Shown in pieces: positions 12,412-25,132 of a DNA stretch of 64,000 nt. The stretch's first letter is position 1. The number at the start of each line of letters is the position of its first letter. Position numbers and translations under genes: made by a program. This DNA comes from Tyto alba (lineage: Eukaryota; Chordata; Aves; Strigiformes; Tytonidae): assembly GCF_018691265.1 (NCBI RefSeq), contig NW_024881282.1:27244899-27308898 (forward strand), in the 5' to 3' direction. The notes beneath the pieces were generated by a model. The model did not search any database. It was not told the DNA's origin and saw only the letters and a program-made list of their open reading frames with translations.

Positions 12412-15400
12412 TGAGTCAGGTTCACCACCCAGGTTCCAGCATTGTCTCAGGTCTAGTTATCTTGGGTGGTGGGTACACATATAGCAATTTTTTCTGTTTC
12501 CTTTTAAGTTCATCTTACCAGCTGATTAGCATACTAGACAAAGGGAGGCAGGAATTCCACCAACTCATTTCCTGAGACATGAGGAAACGGTGGGACATGG
12601 GTTCTGTATATGCACTGAGGGGAATGGGGTGCACCAACCCCCTTGCTCAACTGAGTCGGTGCTCATGCTCACCTCCCCCATCCCCTGTTTTTTCCTAATT
12701 TTTTGCTTAGGTCCATCTGGTGCTGGTTATTTACCTTTCTTATCAGTCTTTTTCCCCAAACATATAGTTTCACTCAGTCTGAACATACAGTTTCACCTAG
12801 GCTACGTTTCCTTCTTTTGAGGCTTATCTAAGGAATTTAGCACTACAGCAACAGGGAGGTGAAGCTGTGCATCCTTCAATACACTCCATGTAGCAGCATT
12901 CCTTAGACTAATCTCAAAGACCCCAACTCGTCCTTGAGGATTTCTGTGTTGAGGAATGTTTGAGGCATCAATTCCTTCAGTTTCTTACCCAGTAATGAAT
13001 ACTAAAAATAGTTTAAAATATATTTCAGTGAAGAATATATCTCAAAAATCTAATGAAAATTAATATAATTCTATTTGTGAGGTTGATTATAAAACACAGA
13101 TAAAAATCTTGAGTTTCAAGAGTTGCTGGATATTCCCAACTTCCACTCAAACAGAGCAGGGAGGGATTGGACTTTGGATTCCCACATGGTTTAAAGTATC
13201 AGACATCTCTATTTGTCTGACATTCAAGTTTATATTCACTGTCCAGAGCTGAAATTAAATTCAGGGAACCAATTCCAGACATGACAAAATACATTGCCTT
13301 CCTTCTTTCTACTTATGTTCCTATCTAGCCTGTTGGGGGGTTCTATAATTTCTGGAGTCAGGACAATTGTCTGGTTTCCCTCCTCTAAAACCAACTATAG
13401 TATATGGCACGGATTTCGGGGATTTCTCAGTATGTGGTTAGTCTACTGTATTGTAAGTGTAGAATAAAAAACCAGTACGGGTTCTGAATCAAGGTTTCTT
13501 AGTATAAACATTAATTCCAAAAAGTCAGTAGTTTTTCAGAGCCTTGGGGAAGCTTAAATTGTGTAAGCTTTTCTAGGAAACAAACTAGCTCTTCCAGGAA
13601 TGGAAGTATTTAGGTTTCTAACTTTTAAAAATTATGATTTCATCCAATAATCCCAAAAAATAGTCCTGCTAATAAGAACTCATTGCAGAGGTATTGTCTC
13701 GTACCAGTGAGACTCTTCACTGGATTTACATTGGTGCACAAAACAAAACACAATGAAAATGACATCAAAAATCTATTTCCAGTCTCTGTGGCCAGACTGT
13801 AGTTCTCCTATACAATGTGATAATGTAATTCAAAACATAAATACCATTGACAAAAATCATTACTATCTTCACCACGAATATTTTCAAATACACCAGTTGT
13901 CTTCTGAAGAGCTAAGATGATATGAAAATATGAGTAATTTCACCTTTTTAAAGTAGATCATATAAACCAGCTTGAAGGAAATCAAACTTCTGCCTTTAAC
14001 TAGATTCCATATAGATCCAGTAAAACACATTTACAGAAAAAGAGTGTTCTCTGGTAGATGAATGTGAGTTTCAGATTTAGATTTCAATTAGCAAGTCATA
14101 TGAGCACATTTATTACATTTAAGTCTTTTCAAAGCATGCACAGTCAGACTTGATCTGTATTATATGTGTCTAGATGCAGTTCAGCATTTGCACATCAATT
14201 TTATTTTTTGTCCTTTCTAAAATATGTGGCTTTTCATAGGAGGTGACATCTACTGTAGCTTTTATTATTAAACTGAAACTTTGTTCGGTTTAAAAACTTC
14301 TAAGGCAAAATTACACAAACAAAATCATGCAGAATATAATCTACCTTGAAAAATCAGTAGGTTTAATGCTGTGAGGTTAGAGAAAACTGATTTTCTCCTT
14401 GATGTGGGGAGAAGATTGAGGAAAATATTAAGTATATCAGTATTGTATTTTTGAGGGAAAATGAAATCTTTATGTATAATGTCAGGCACACAGTTATTAT
14501 TTCAGTGGTTACATGGGTTACCATAGCAATACAACCCAGTGGCTTATGAAATACTTTATTTAGCTTAATCACTTGGGGGAGGGGTTTTTGTATTCAGAAT
14601 CAAGCTCAATCAAAATGACAGAATCATTTTTTCCCCAAAACTACAGTGAACAGCCCATAACTTCACAAAATATGCTAGATACATCTTTTGAAATCAGCCT
14701 CGCTTGTACCACTTAATGCATGAATAAATTTTGAAGGACCATGAGTAAATTGCTCGAGTGGTCACTATTCATGTTAAAGGACCTTATCTCTGGCTTTGTG
14801 TGATTCCTACCTATTTTGTGCTGCTTGTAGAACACTAAAATTTATAGTGACATGACACAGCTCATTGCTGTGGTTGGCATTGACACTGGTTAAAAACAGC
14901 ATCCTTGTGAGAGGCAGGTGCAATAGGTAAGGTCAGAAACTGCTTGATACATCTTTAAGTGACACAGCTTACCTGTTTAGCAGGCAATATTCATTGCAAG
15001 CAAGTATTTCAGCATCAGATAATCTCTTGCTGCAGAAAAGCTGAATTAATAGGAATTGGAATGTAATATTGTCTTTTAGGAGTAAAAACCATGGACCAAG
15101 ACAAGCATCCACATCCATAGAAGATCAGATGTGTGGCAAATTAAAAATCAGAATTGAAAGTTCATGGAAAGACCTATGTATAAAATTACTGGATTGTTAT
15201 GTTGATGAACAGAATTGCTCTTTGATTATTCTGTCTCTGAAAAATAAAGTTTTATAATTTCTTATATCACCTATAATATTAAAGTATAAGCCCAAACACT
15301 ATACTGTTATCTTGGATGCCAGAAATATCTTCCTTGGAGATAACTATTGCAAAAGGAGATGCATTTTTTTTGTGTGTGAGGAATAGCTCTTTTCAATCAT

Positions 15401-15543
15401 TCTTAAAAGTTTATACTAGATTGCTTGAGTGATTGGGTAAATTTATACATTTTGCAGTACAGATGATGCCTTTATATTGCTAAAGAGTATAGTACAGATG
15501 GGACAAATATGGTTGATCATTAAATAAATTTTAACTCCACTGA

Positions 15544-15864
15544 TGTTGTGGTTTGAGCCTGGTCGGTAATCAACCACCACAGCTGGTCACCCTCTCTTCC
15601 CCCTCCCCAGCTGGGAATGGGAGAGGGAATTAGAGGGGTAAAGGGAGACTCACAGGTTGAGATAGGAACAGTTTAATAATGGTAATAAATAATGGTATTA
15701 CCAATTACTGATTTTCCCTGTGGGAGGTGATGAAGCCACAACACGAAGACAAAAAAGTAATCAAAAGTAAACAAAGGTAATCAAAAGAGACTTCAGGGCC
15801 TTGAGATAGTTGGTAAGGGAGTCTGGATCACAGGTAATTTTTCCTCTATACTTTCAGTCACAGA
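15544..15864 (+). mobile_element. Endogenous retrovirus LTR fragment
   Basis: The segment starts with TGTTGTGGTTTGAGCCTGGT. It continues through a C-rich block, a GGGAATGGGAGAGGGAATTA-like block, GGAGACTCACAGGTTGAGAT and AACAGTTTAATAATGGTAAT. The same blocks in the same order occur on the minus strand from 39359 leftward, so the two are copies of one LTR family. Only the first 150 bp or so match well; after that they differ. No internal retroviral coding region is visible, so this is a solo or truncated LTR. The 3' limit is set where CR1-like sequence begins and is approximate. Confidence 0.65.
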
Positions 15865-16190
15865 CAACAACATTAGAAGGATCAGATGGACCCAGTCTAT
15901 GAATACATGGCTCCGTGGCTGGTATTACCACCAGAATTTGGGGTTTTTTGATAACAGGATGGCCTACACTGCACCAGGCCTGCTGGCATCAGATGGGATT
16001 CACCTTTCCTAAAGGGGGAAAGGGTTCTTATTTCATGAGGTAGTGGGGCTCATTGAGAGAGTTTTAAACTAGACTTGAAGGTAGAGGGGGATAATATGCC
16101 TGTCCATGACAAGCTGTGAGATGACATGCCAAGGTTAGGGAGACAGGCTGCTAGCAAGGGCCCACAGCCTGTTTCTCTAAGACATGCTGT
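15865..16190 (+). mobile_element. CR1 LINE 5'-region-like fragment
   Basis: Blocks such as GATGGACCCAGTCTATGAAT, ATGGCTCCGTGGCTGGT, CTGCTGGCATCAGATGGGAT, GCTCATTGAGAGAG and TTTAAACTAGACTTGAAGG match, as I recall them, a common avian interspersed repeat upstream of the CR1 reverse transcriptase. Assignment to CR1 is from memory and is less certain than the 3'-end CR1 fragments in the window. The segment is broken and encodes no intact protein. It directly follows the LTR fragment. Confidence 0.45.
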
Positions 16191-17154
16191 GTACACTTCT
16201 TTTGTGGCTTTTTCAACTCTGTGAGATCCTGCATTTCTTTCATTTACTCAGCTGGTAAATTAAGATCATTGCTGCTTTTATATGCATAGACAGTGAAGGA
16301 AAATGGCCATTGACCGATTGACTATAATACAGATAGCAATTTCATAGCTTTGATTACAAAGATAAATGTTTCCTACTAATAATTGATTTTGGCTCCTTCC
16401 TGTGTGTTTGCATGTTTTGTTCTACTGATGGATTTTGACTCTTATACTTACTTGTATATTTTGTTTTTTAGCATGGTGGGTGTATCAGCATTAGGGAAAA
16501 ATGACTGGTTTTGAAGTGCAAATTTTTTTTCTAGAGATACAAGTTGACTTTCAGCAGTAATAATACAAACAGTGTGGATCCTTACTGGGCAAGTTAGATA
16601 GTTAAATAATTATTCCATGATTAAAATAGCCTTGAGGTTTTCTTCTTCAAATACAAATAGGAAAATCCAAGGATTCTGAAGTCTATTACTTCTGAAACTG
16701 CATGCAAAAGGTCCTAATCTGAGTGTGCTGATTTTATCTGTCATAAATATGTTTAAAATTTCAAATGAAAAAATTCATTATTGTCAAAGAGGTGGCAATG
16801 ATGAGTAGATAAAACAAGGATATAAAATAATTGTTCTTTACAGCTGCATTGATGAACTGTTGTGATAAATCTGGATAAAACATATGTAGAGAACAAGAAA
16901 AAATATTTTTTGGAAAGCACAAAAATTTAGACAATTTTGATGACTTTCGTGTCTGATGTGGAAAAGAGGATGATCATTGTTTTTAGAGAAAAAAAAAAAA
17001 AAAAAAGAAAAAGAAGCATTAATCTCACCTAGCTTTAGACATTTAAAGTTAGATATCTAAATCCCCTGGCTTTTTTACATTTAATGTAGTGAAATGAGCC
17101 TTTTCAGAGGTCTTAATTTATCTTGGGAAGGCTCATGTTCTAATAATACCTCTT
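16191..17154. other. Intergenic DNA, no gene seen
   Basis: AT-rich sequence with a poly-A run near 16990-17006 and no coding or RNA signal that I can support. Confidence 0.6.
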
Positions 17155-17475
17155 TTCTTGTAGCGAGGTGGATGTTGGTCTCTTTTCCCAAGTAACAAGC
17201 GATCGGGCAAGAAGAAATATCCTGAAGTTGCAACAGGAGAGGTTTAGATTGGATATTAGGAAAACTTTATTCACTGAAATGATTGTCAAGCACTGAAACA
17301 GGATGCCCAGGGAAGTGGCTGAGTCACCATCACTGGAGGTGTTTAAAAGTTCTATAAAGGTGGTGCTTAGGCACCTCATTCAGTGGTGGGCTTGGCTGTG
17401 TTAGGTTAATGGCTAGACTCAGTGATCTTGAAGGTCTTTTCCAACCTAAATGACTCTATGAATCTGTGATTCTTT
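17155..17475 (+). mobile_element. CR1 LINE 3' end, plus orientation
   Basis: The segment carries the canonical CR1 3' end: GAGGTTTAGATTGGATATTA, ATGCCCAGGGAAGTGG, GAGTCACCATCACTGGAGGT, GTTAGGTTAATGG, GATCTTGAAGGTCTTTTCCA and a degenerate ATTCTATG-type tail (TGACTCTATGAATCTGTGAT). It is truncated at its 5' side, like most CR1 copies. The open frame antisense to it is a repeat shadow. Confidence 0.92.
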
Positions 17476-20400
17476 CCACTAAGTACAAAAGAAGCATAAG
17501 TTGGCATTTAACTTTTAATCACTTAAGTTAGGGTGGAAGAACATATACTTTGAATACTCTACAAGAAAAAAAATGATGGTGAGAACACTGAATATGAAAC
17601 TGACATTATAAAGCACGAGAAAGTGTGCTTTTAGGAAATTCCAAACTGAGACTTTGGGATTAAGAAAAAAAGAAAAAAAAATACTATGGGAAGAAAACTT
17701 GAATTTTGTTGTCATCTTGGACTCTTTTCTGAAATAAAAAAAGAATAAATGGTACTGTGCTTCTGTTCTTTGCATCCAATTCACAGGTCAATGATACACC
17801 CCCATAAAAATTCAGATTGTTTTGAATTATCAGGCAATGAATGTTATAGTGATAGTATGCAAGGTATATAGTGCAAAATGTACCCAGACAATTGCATCAT
17901 GTGAGCTGTAAAACTGCAGGATTTTTTTTTTTTTTTTTTTTTTTTTTTCATATTAGCAGGAAATAGCACTTGTGTATCTAATGACTGCTCCAGTTCTCAT
18001 TCAAAATAATGGGAATGCCTTATCTTCCAGGAAGCTCTGGATTGTTCACTTAAACATTAAGTCAACAATGTTGTTTGCTTAAATTGTAAGGCTACAGCAG
18101 ACACTTTTCCATTGTGCTGAAAAGGAGAAAGGAGGAGGTCATGAATGAGTGATGGTTACTGTGTTTGACAGCCTTCCATCTGAAACTGTTTTTTACGGTT
18201 GTCAGTTTTCAGAAGCCAGATGTATTTGTCACATACATCTGTTTGTCACAAGAAATGATTATAAAAATATTTCTCAAGTTCTGATGTAATGACTCTTGAC
18301 ATTTACATGTATCAGGCAGCCCATGCAAGAAATTGTCATAATGATAGGTGGGAAAAAGAAGCCAGATGTAAAATTTAAGCCTCTTCTGTAGTGCACTGCA
18401 AGTTATAAAGACCATACTTCCATTCATCCAAGGTATAATATGATTTTCTGTGATATGCATCACACACAAAGCATACTGTTGTTGGTAGACATGTATCATA
18501 TGGTTCTTTCTGTAGAATTTATATTCTAGAAAGATGACTAGAGAATAATAACATTGTGTAAAGATGCTTCCATAAAAAGTGGTTTCTTCTGAGCTGAGTA
18601 CCCAGAGCTCCTGGGAGTGAGTCTGGATACTTTTTTTCCAGAATTCTGTATTTGAGCAGTTCAGCACAAACTGTCCTTGATGAGAATATGTCATCAAAGA
18701 TGTATGGAACAATACTTAGTCAGTATTATGTCTTATGCTACTTCTAATGGAATAATAATCTCCTGTTCTAGCTTGAGTAATACTGGATAATTCTAGCATG
18801 AGTAATCATCAGTTCCAAGGTTTCCTTTCTAATATAAGGTTGTGTTTAAATTAATTTAGAGTTTCTTCCTATTATCTGCTCACACAGGCCTTAATTTAGA
18901 TATGATAATTCTCTCATCTGTAATTAAAACCTGGAGTTAAAGAGGATGAAGAGCAAAAAATGGGACAACAGAAACCCTGGGGATATTAAGACCGATCTTA
19001 ATTTCTAACAGATATGTAGGCATAGAGGTTAACAGTGAAATACTTAATATTTTTCCCTGACATTTTTAGTACTACTTCCAAATGCTTTCTCCTTTGTCAC
19101 ACCATTGCTTAAAAACACTTAAGGCCCCCTATTTCACATAGCTCCCTCTGGCAGGATAAGGATGACTGAGATGGAAAGGAAATAAATCTGCACGTACTTT
19201 AAGGAAGTCCTTAAGATTTCCAGAGTAAAGTAAAATGGAAGACATATAAATGAGAATAAGGCTGTCAAAATAAATTATAATCAGTCCAAACTGTAAATAA
19301 ATTTCACACCAGACTTTTAAACATACTACTAACATTTACTGAGAGCTGTGACTGCATGTGGGTTTTGTGTCATTATAGAACAACTTCACATTTGTGCTGA
19401 TGCCTTGCCCAGACTTGCCTTAAAGCTCTGTCTGTTACCATCAAAGGTGGAGAAAAAAATCCTTTGAAGCCTAGGACTTCTGAGCTGCATATAGACATGA
19501 GATATACAATAGAGGACATGACCCAGACTCTAAAGCCCCGTGTACTGGGTAGGCATGTGCACAAAAAGTTTGGGAAACTCCTCTTTGCTGAAGGTGCCAT
19601 CAGAAATAGCACCTCGCTTTGGTCTGGTTCTCCAAAGTTCAAAAACAAAGTCTCTTGCAATGTCTAATTTTTGCCTGCAGAATCCCCCCTCCACAGCTAA
19701 GGGTTCAGACAGAGATTTAAGAGAAAGGGACATTGGAGAACTGTGCTTTTATATGGCACGTGTCTCTTCTGCTCCAGAAGGAACGTTTGGGAACACCTTG
19801 AGCAGATGTCATTAAATAACAGTAGACGCATGGCCCTGCTGCTGCAGGGTGGGCTGCGCTGGAGGAGGCTGGGGATGCCCTTTTCCAGTCATAGCCAGTT
19901 CCAGCTGGTTCTAAACAGCTTGGCAAAGGACAAAGCCAACCCACGGCCCAACAAAACTGTGTACTCTCTTTGTTTTCTTGTTCTGCAGTTCATCCAGTAA
20001 GGAGCAGGGGTGGAGTTTGTCATGAAAATACGCTCAAATCCTTGCTGCCTTCCTGGTTTTATATTTTGGGGAGGCGATGGATGGCATTTTGCTGAGGGCG
20101 TGTGTGTGTTCTCTCAGTGTTGGTCCCTATGGTCTGGGAGAAAGAGAGGAACTGGAAGGCTGTTTGCTCAAACAGTTCTTAATATCTGTTTAACAAGGAT
20201 AAGGGTTGGATGCATCCTTTGTCTTTCTGAGTATTCATTGTGAACTGTCGAATTCTATCTCCCAAGATTTGTACAGTATTACCTGTCTCAAGAAATTATG
20301 TTTTACACCATAATAAAGATCTGATTCTCCTGATAAAACTTTTAGTCTTTCTGTTTAATTATTTGTATTTGAAGACAAGAGTGGATTTGTTTGGATTTAA

Positions 20401-22884
20401 ATCACAAGGTGTCTTGAGGGTTTTTCTTCTCCATAAGACTGATTATTTTGACTTTCTCACTAGGTAACTCTTCAGCAGCTACCCTGGAGCTGTGTGGTTT
20501 ATGAAATGAAAAATTAAACATGTGCATGTATTTCAGCAAAGAAATCAATCAAGTTATGGTGCACATTTATTTCCCAAACATTGTTTTATTTAGTTTCCTA
20601 TTCAACTGAGGGTTAACACTTATCAATCTTTATAGGTTCTGAATAGCTAAAGACATAAGATTTGTCTTCCAGCTGTGATTATTTCTGCAGGCAAGGTTTC
20701 TTTTCAGAAACAGTTTCTAGAAATAGCAAATATTAATTTGGTAGATTTCAGGGAATGATTATGGAAAATAAATTTGGTAGAACCCATCCTGTAAACACAA
20801 CTGATCCAAGGAAATTTGCACTGGTCCTGTATTGAGATGATATTGTTGGCACCTGTTGCAGAGACAGGATGTGTGGGTTAATGTGTGTTGTGTACAATTG
20901 TGTTGATGTGCGGACCACAGAGAAGCTTGCTCCAGCTGCTGCCTTCCGGTGCAGAACAATGTCATGTTTGAAAATCCTTAAGGACCTTAAGGGTCTGTGG
21001 CAATTTTAAGCATAGAAAGACTACTGGCTAAGTAAATAACCCTGATTCTAAGTGAATGACCCCTAAAATTAAAAGATGTTTCACAGAAAAATTAGGTAAA
21101 TAAAAGATGGAAGATTATTTGTGGTGTTCTTACTATTCAAGAGTAACCACAGTTTGACCAGCATCAAAAGAAGACACAAACTATAGCTGATGAGTTCTCC
21201 TATTCATTAAGCAGTGTTGATGAGGTTGAAACAACATGTTCACCTCCTTGTGTGACTAAAAAGGTTTTTTCTTACACTAGACATAGAATTGGAGATGCTA
21301 AATGGAGCTTACTGTCTGAATTCAAGGACAGTTCTTCCAAGGAGGACAAAACACTCCTGTCCAGGAAGCATCAAGGGACTGCAAAGAACAGCAACCAGAC
21401 GGATGTGCTACCATTATTCTTACTACCCTCAGAGTAAAAGCTGTGGCTGAGGAGCTATGTCTGTGGAGGGCTGTTTCCAGATTATGTTGTTTAGCCCTTT
21501 GGGACTACTGAGAATTGATAAAGTGGCCCTTCCCTGAGTCAGGAAATTATAAATGGAAACTGAATGCAATAGTTCAATCAGATGTCTTGCATTTACCCTT
21601 TATCTAACTGCTGTAGTTTTTAAGTGTTGATAAGTGTCATGAAAAGGAGAATACAAATCTGAAGAGGAACCTAATACGCAAACCAAATAGAAGTGAGAGG
21701 AGTTCCTTTTGTAATTACCAAAAAATTAAGTCCAGTGGCAGTTTGATATGAGATGAATGGAAAATAAAGAAGCCTCATGGTTAAATATTTTATACTTGAG
21801 TATTTTAAAATTATTTTCAGATAAACACCCCTAAATTTAGAAATTTTTTTTTAAATAAACTAACTTATTTTGATCTTTAGATTTATAGCTGAGTCATAGT
21901 TGGCTCAGATTAAAAATAAGTGACCGCACATAAACATTAGAAAGGAATTTCAAAGTCACCTACTCTACTAAACAAGGTTATGTTCCAGAACAGAAAGTTT
22001 TTCTTCATTTGTTTTATACATTATAGCCCTATCAAGTTACTGATTGGTGAAGTAAACATTACTCTAAGGACTGCAGATGCTGGAATGGGAGTAATGACTC
22101 AAAGAAAAACTATAGTTAACTGTGGCATGGGTCCTCTAGGAAGTGAATAAGTATCCTCTGACATGATAACTACTAAGAATTTTAAATGAGTCATTGCAGT
22201 TTATAAAGTAAATAATAGTTACTTCAGCAAATGTGTTACTATGTAATTGTCTGTGGCAATGATTACAGACCCTCTGGAAAATACAGTCTGCTGCAATAGA
22301 AATACCATGGTGTTTAAAACCTTTGTATGCATTTTAATCTCAGAATCACAAAATTCTTTCTATGCCCACCTCTTTATACAAAAAAAGCACGTCAATCTAA
22401 AAGAGGATCCCATCGGCCAGAGGAATCAGGTGCTTTGCTACCACCTTTCCCACCTTTTGTATTGAGGGCTAGTTCTTAGGGAGGGAGAGTTGATCATATT
22501 GGGGACAGACCTGTCAAGGATAGATGGGTTTCAGCATGTGGAGAAGCTTAGGACTGGTCATGTGGCTTCCTTGACCTCAAAGGTACATTCTGTTTACCCT
22601 GCTCAGTGGTATGTTGTAAGCTTTTTATCCCCTGATGTCGTTTACCACAAAGTAGCCTGTATCGCCAGGCTTTATAAAGTTCTCATTGTAGGTGGGCAAA
22701 TGAGGTGAGAACTTAACTCCTGGGCTATCTACAAGCAAACTCTTCAATTTTTCAGGTTTTCCTTCTTGTAGGCTTCCAGGAACTCAGTGCATTGCAAATC
22801 TAAAAAAATCAGTAATGAAATTGTTGCTGTAGAGGATATGCTTATATGGCAGTTCTTCCGGCTGTTACTATTCGAATTTCGAAC
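17476..22884. other. Intergenic DNA, no confirmed gene
   Basis: The stretch holds a 27-nt poly-T run at 17922-17948, a 167-codon open frame on the minus strand at 18209-18712 with no family I recognise, and a GC-richer patch at about 19370-20030. Part of that patch (about 19830-19950) resembles avian LTR sequence. None of the open frames has splice, codon or homology support that would make it a gene. Confidence 0.5.
17922..17948. repeat. Poly-T tract (27 nt)
   Basis: An uninterrupted T run. There is no SINE or LINE body next to it that would make it a retroposon tail. Confidence 0.95.
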
Positions 22885-23185
22885 TCTTCAGATTTAAAAG
22901 AATAGAGCTAGAAAAGGAGGAGGGAAAGCACCTCTGGAGATCGCCTCATCCAGTCTCCTGCTCAGAGCGGAGTCAGCTAGAGCAGGTTTTGAATATCTCC
23001 AGGGATGGAGATTCCATAACCTCTCTGGGAAACCTGCTCCACTGTCTGATCAACCTCACAGTAAAACATTTTTCTTATGCTTAAATCGAATTTCCTGTAT
23101 TTCAGTTTTTGTTCATTGCCTCTCATCCATTCACTAGATGCCACTGGGTATCTGTTGTCTTTATAGCCTCCCATTAGATATATGG
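22885..23185 (-). mobile_element. CR1 LINE 3' end, minus orientation
   Basis: The minus strand carries degenerate CR1 3'-region blocks: TTACTGTGAGGTTGATCAGA, AGTGGAGCAGGTTTCCCAGA, GGTTATGGAATCTCCATCCC and TGGAGATATTCAAAACC. An A/G-rich remnant of the terminal portion follows. It is 5'-truncated and more diverged than the copy at 17155-17475. Confidence 0.8.
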
Positions 23186-25026
23186 CTGTTTAAAAAAAGT
23201 TATCTAAGTTCTTTCCAAAAATATCTATAGAGACTCAGCTGACTCTTGTGTAGAGCAGAATGTGATTTTTCTTGTTTCTGTGAACTGATGAACCAGGAAT
23301 GTAAAAGTTCAGCGATCATTTTATTATTAAACAAATGACAAAAGAACCCAGGAGATTTGAGCGTGCAAACTTATCTTAATGAAAGCTTTTGAACAATTAT
23401 TCTTGGTGCTTGGCAACTTTAAGCCCAATGCCATATTGCTATAAGGCTTGTACTGGACCTTTTGTTCTCCCCTACAGATGTAGCAAAGTGTACTTCACAT
23501 TACACTCTTTTTGAACTCTTGATATAAAACTATAAACCTTCAGCTGGGATAATTGGTTGTATAATGGTTCAATTTCAAGTGTTTTCTCCTTTCACTATTT
23601 CAGATTTCAGCTTCTTACATAAAGAGTTGATCAAAATTAAAGTGTTTTTTAAGCAAGTTTAAGTTGCTGTGGCTTATTTCTGTGTTACTTCTACAGAATC
23701 TTTTTCTAAACCCAAAAATCAGGCTTAGACCTCAATTAAACCAAAATACATTGCAATAAATAAGTACTAGAATTATATGAACACTTTTTAAAAAGTTAAA
23801 TCAAAGCCCACAAACTTAAAAGAAATTTGTTTCCAACAAACTATTTAAAACAGACTCACTAAAATATGTTGTAGATGTGAACAAAATTTAAAAGCTGCTT
23901 GGAGCATTTTGACTGTTTTGCCATAGGTAGTTGAAAGCTTAACAAGGATCAGCCACTATGAATCTTGTGTGACACATTAGATCTAATCAAGACCAGACAC
24001 TTGAAATTTGGATATTGAGTACAGAGTAGGAAGTGGTTATATAGAATCTACAGTCCAAATTGTGTTACACCAGACTTAGTAACCTGGTTAGTTTTAAATA
24101 ATTTAAATAAGCTAACAGGAAATGTAAGGCCTGAACTATAAGGGAAATAGTCATGTGAATAAGTGTTACAAATTATAATTACAAGATAAATTAATACGCT
24201 CATGTTAAAAAGCTGCACGTAAACTGGTAAAAGCTCAATTCAAAGTTCATGTTATGGTTTGGTTTTTTTTTAAAAAAAAAAATCCTATGAAGCCATCTAA
24301 ATCTGTCTTTCTTCTCAACTCAATACTTTTTGAGGATGTCTAAACTAGGATCTTACCTGCTCTGGCTTTCTAGGGCATCGTTGTCTCAAAAACTTGTAAC
24401 AGTTCAGACAGTGCCTGATGAACCGAGAATAGCATTTTAATTATAACACTCAGAAACATGACAGACTTTTTTTTTTTTTTTTTTACCCTTACTACTGTCA
24501 TACAAGGAAGCTGATAATCTAATAGATTGCTATAAAAGATGCTTGAAATACTTTTCCCTATTGTACTGACTTTTGCTACACCTATGATATGTAATGACTG
24601 CCATGGAGACATGACTGTAATAATGTCTTCTTGTTCTCCTTCCCATTTTAACAGTAGAATGAGTCTGCGATAAGCCCTATATTTCCCAGTTACAGGGTGT
24701 ACTCATATCTTTACTCACAATGGGGCTCAGATATAATTAAAATATGCAAGGATGATTGTTTGGTGTGTATAGTATAGTAGTTTCCCCTGCAATCTTTTAC
24801 ACAAAACTATATCAGTGATCAGAATAAAGCAAAAAACAAACAAAAAAAATCCTGACTGGGAAATTACACCAACTTACTTTTTTATATGTAAGGAAATCTT
24901 TAAATATTATCATAACACCTGAGGATTAATTAAAAATACTTATTTCAGAAAAAGAGGTAGATGCTGAACTCAAATCTGGAGTCATCCTTAATATTGTTCC
25001 AATACTGGTGTCCCAGACAATTTGCC

Positions 25027-25132
25027 TATATATATTATTATATTATTTTATATTATATATTATTATAGTGTTTTATATTATATTGTTATATTATATTATT
25101 ATATTTTTACATTATATTATTATGAAGTATAA
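25027..25132. repeat. AT-rich TTATA/TATTA microsatellite
   Basis: About 105 nt are almost entirely A and T, in ATATT, TATTA and TTATA units with a few G or C interruptions. Confidence 0.9.

Larger units (their letters stand above)
4592..15543. other. Intergenic DNA upstream of POSTN, no gene seen
   Basis: AT-rich DNA with no exon-like conservation, no convincing splice-flanked open frame and no RNA gene that I can recognise. It contains the ancient repeat relic at 5095-5350, an AAT/GAT-rich microsatellite at 8886-8964, a 12-bp exact tandem duplication at 9319-9342 and a purine-rich run at 12358-12411. POSTN distal control elements could lie here, but none can be named from sequence alone. 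Confidence 0.6.

Noticed and set aside
12590..12820. 76-codon plus-strand frame beginning MGHGFCICTEG
   Set aside because: No domain, no splice context, and the length is expected by chance.
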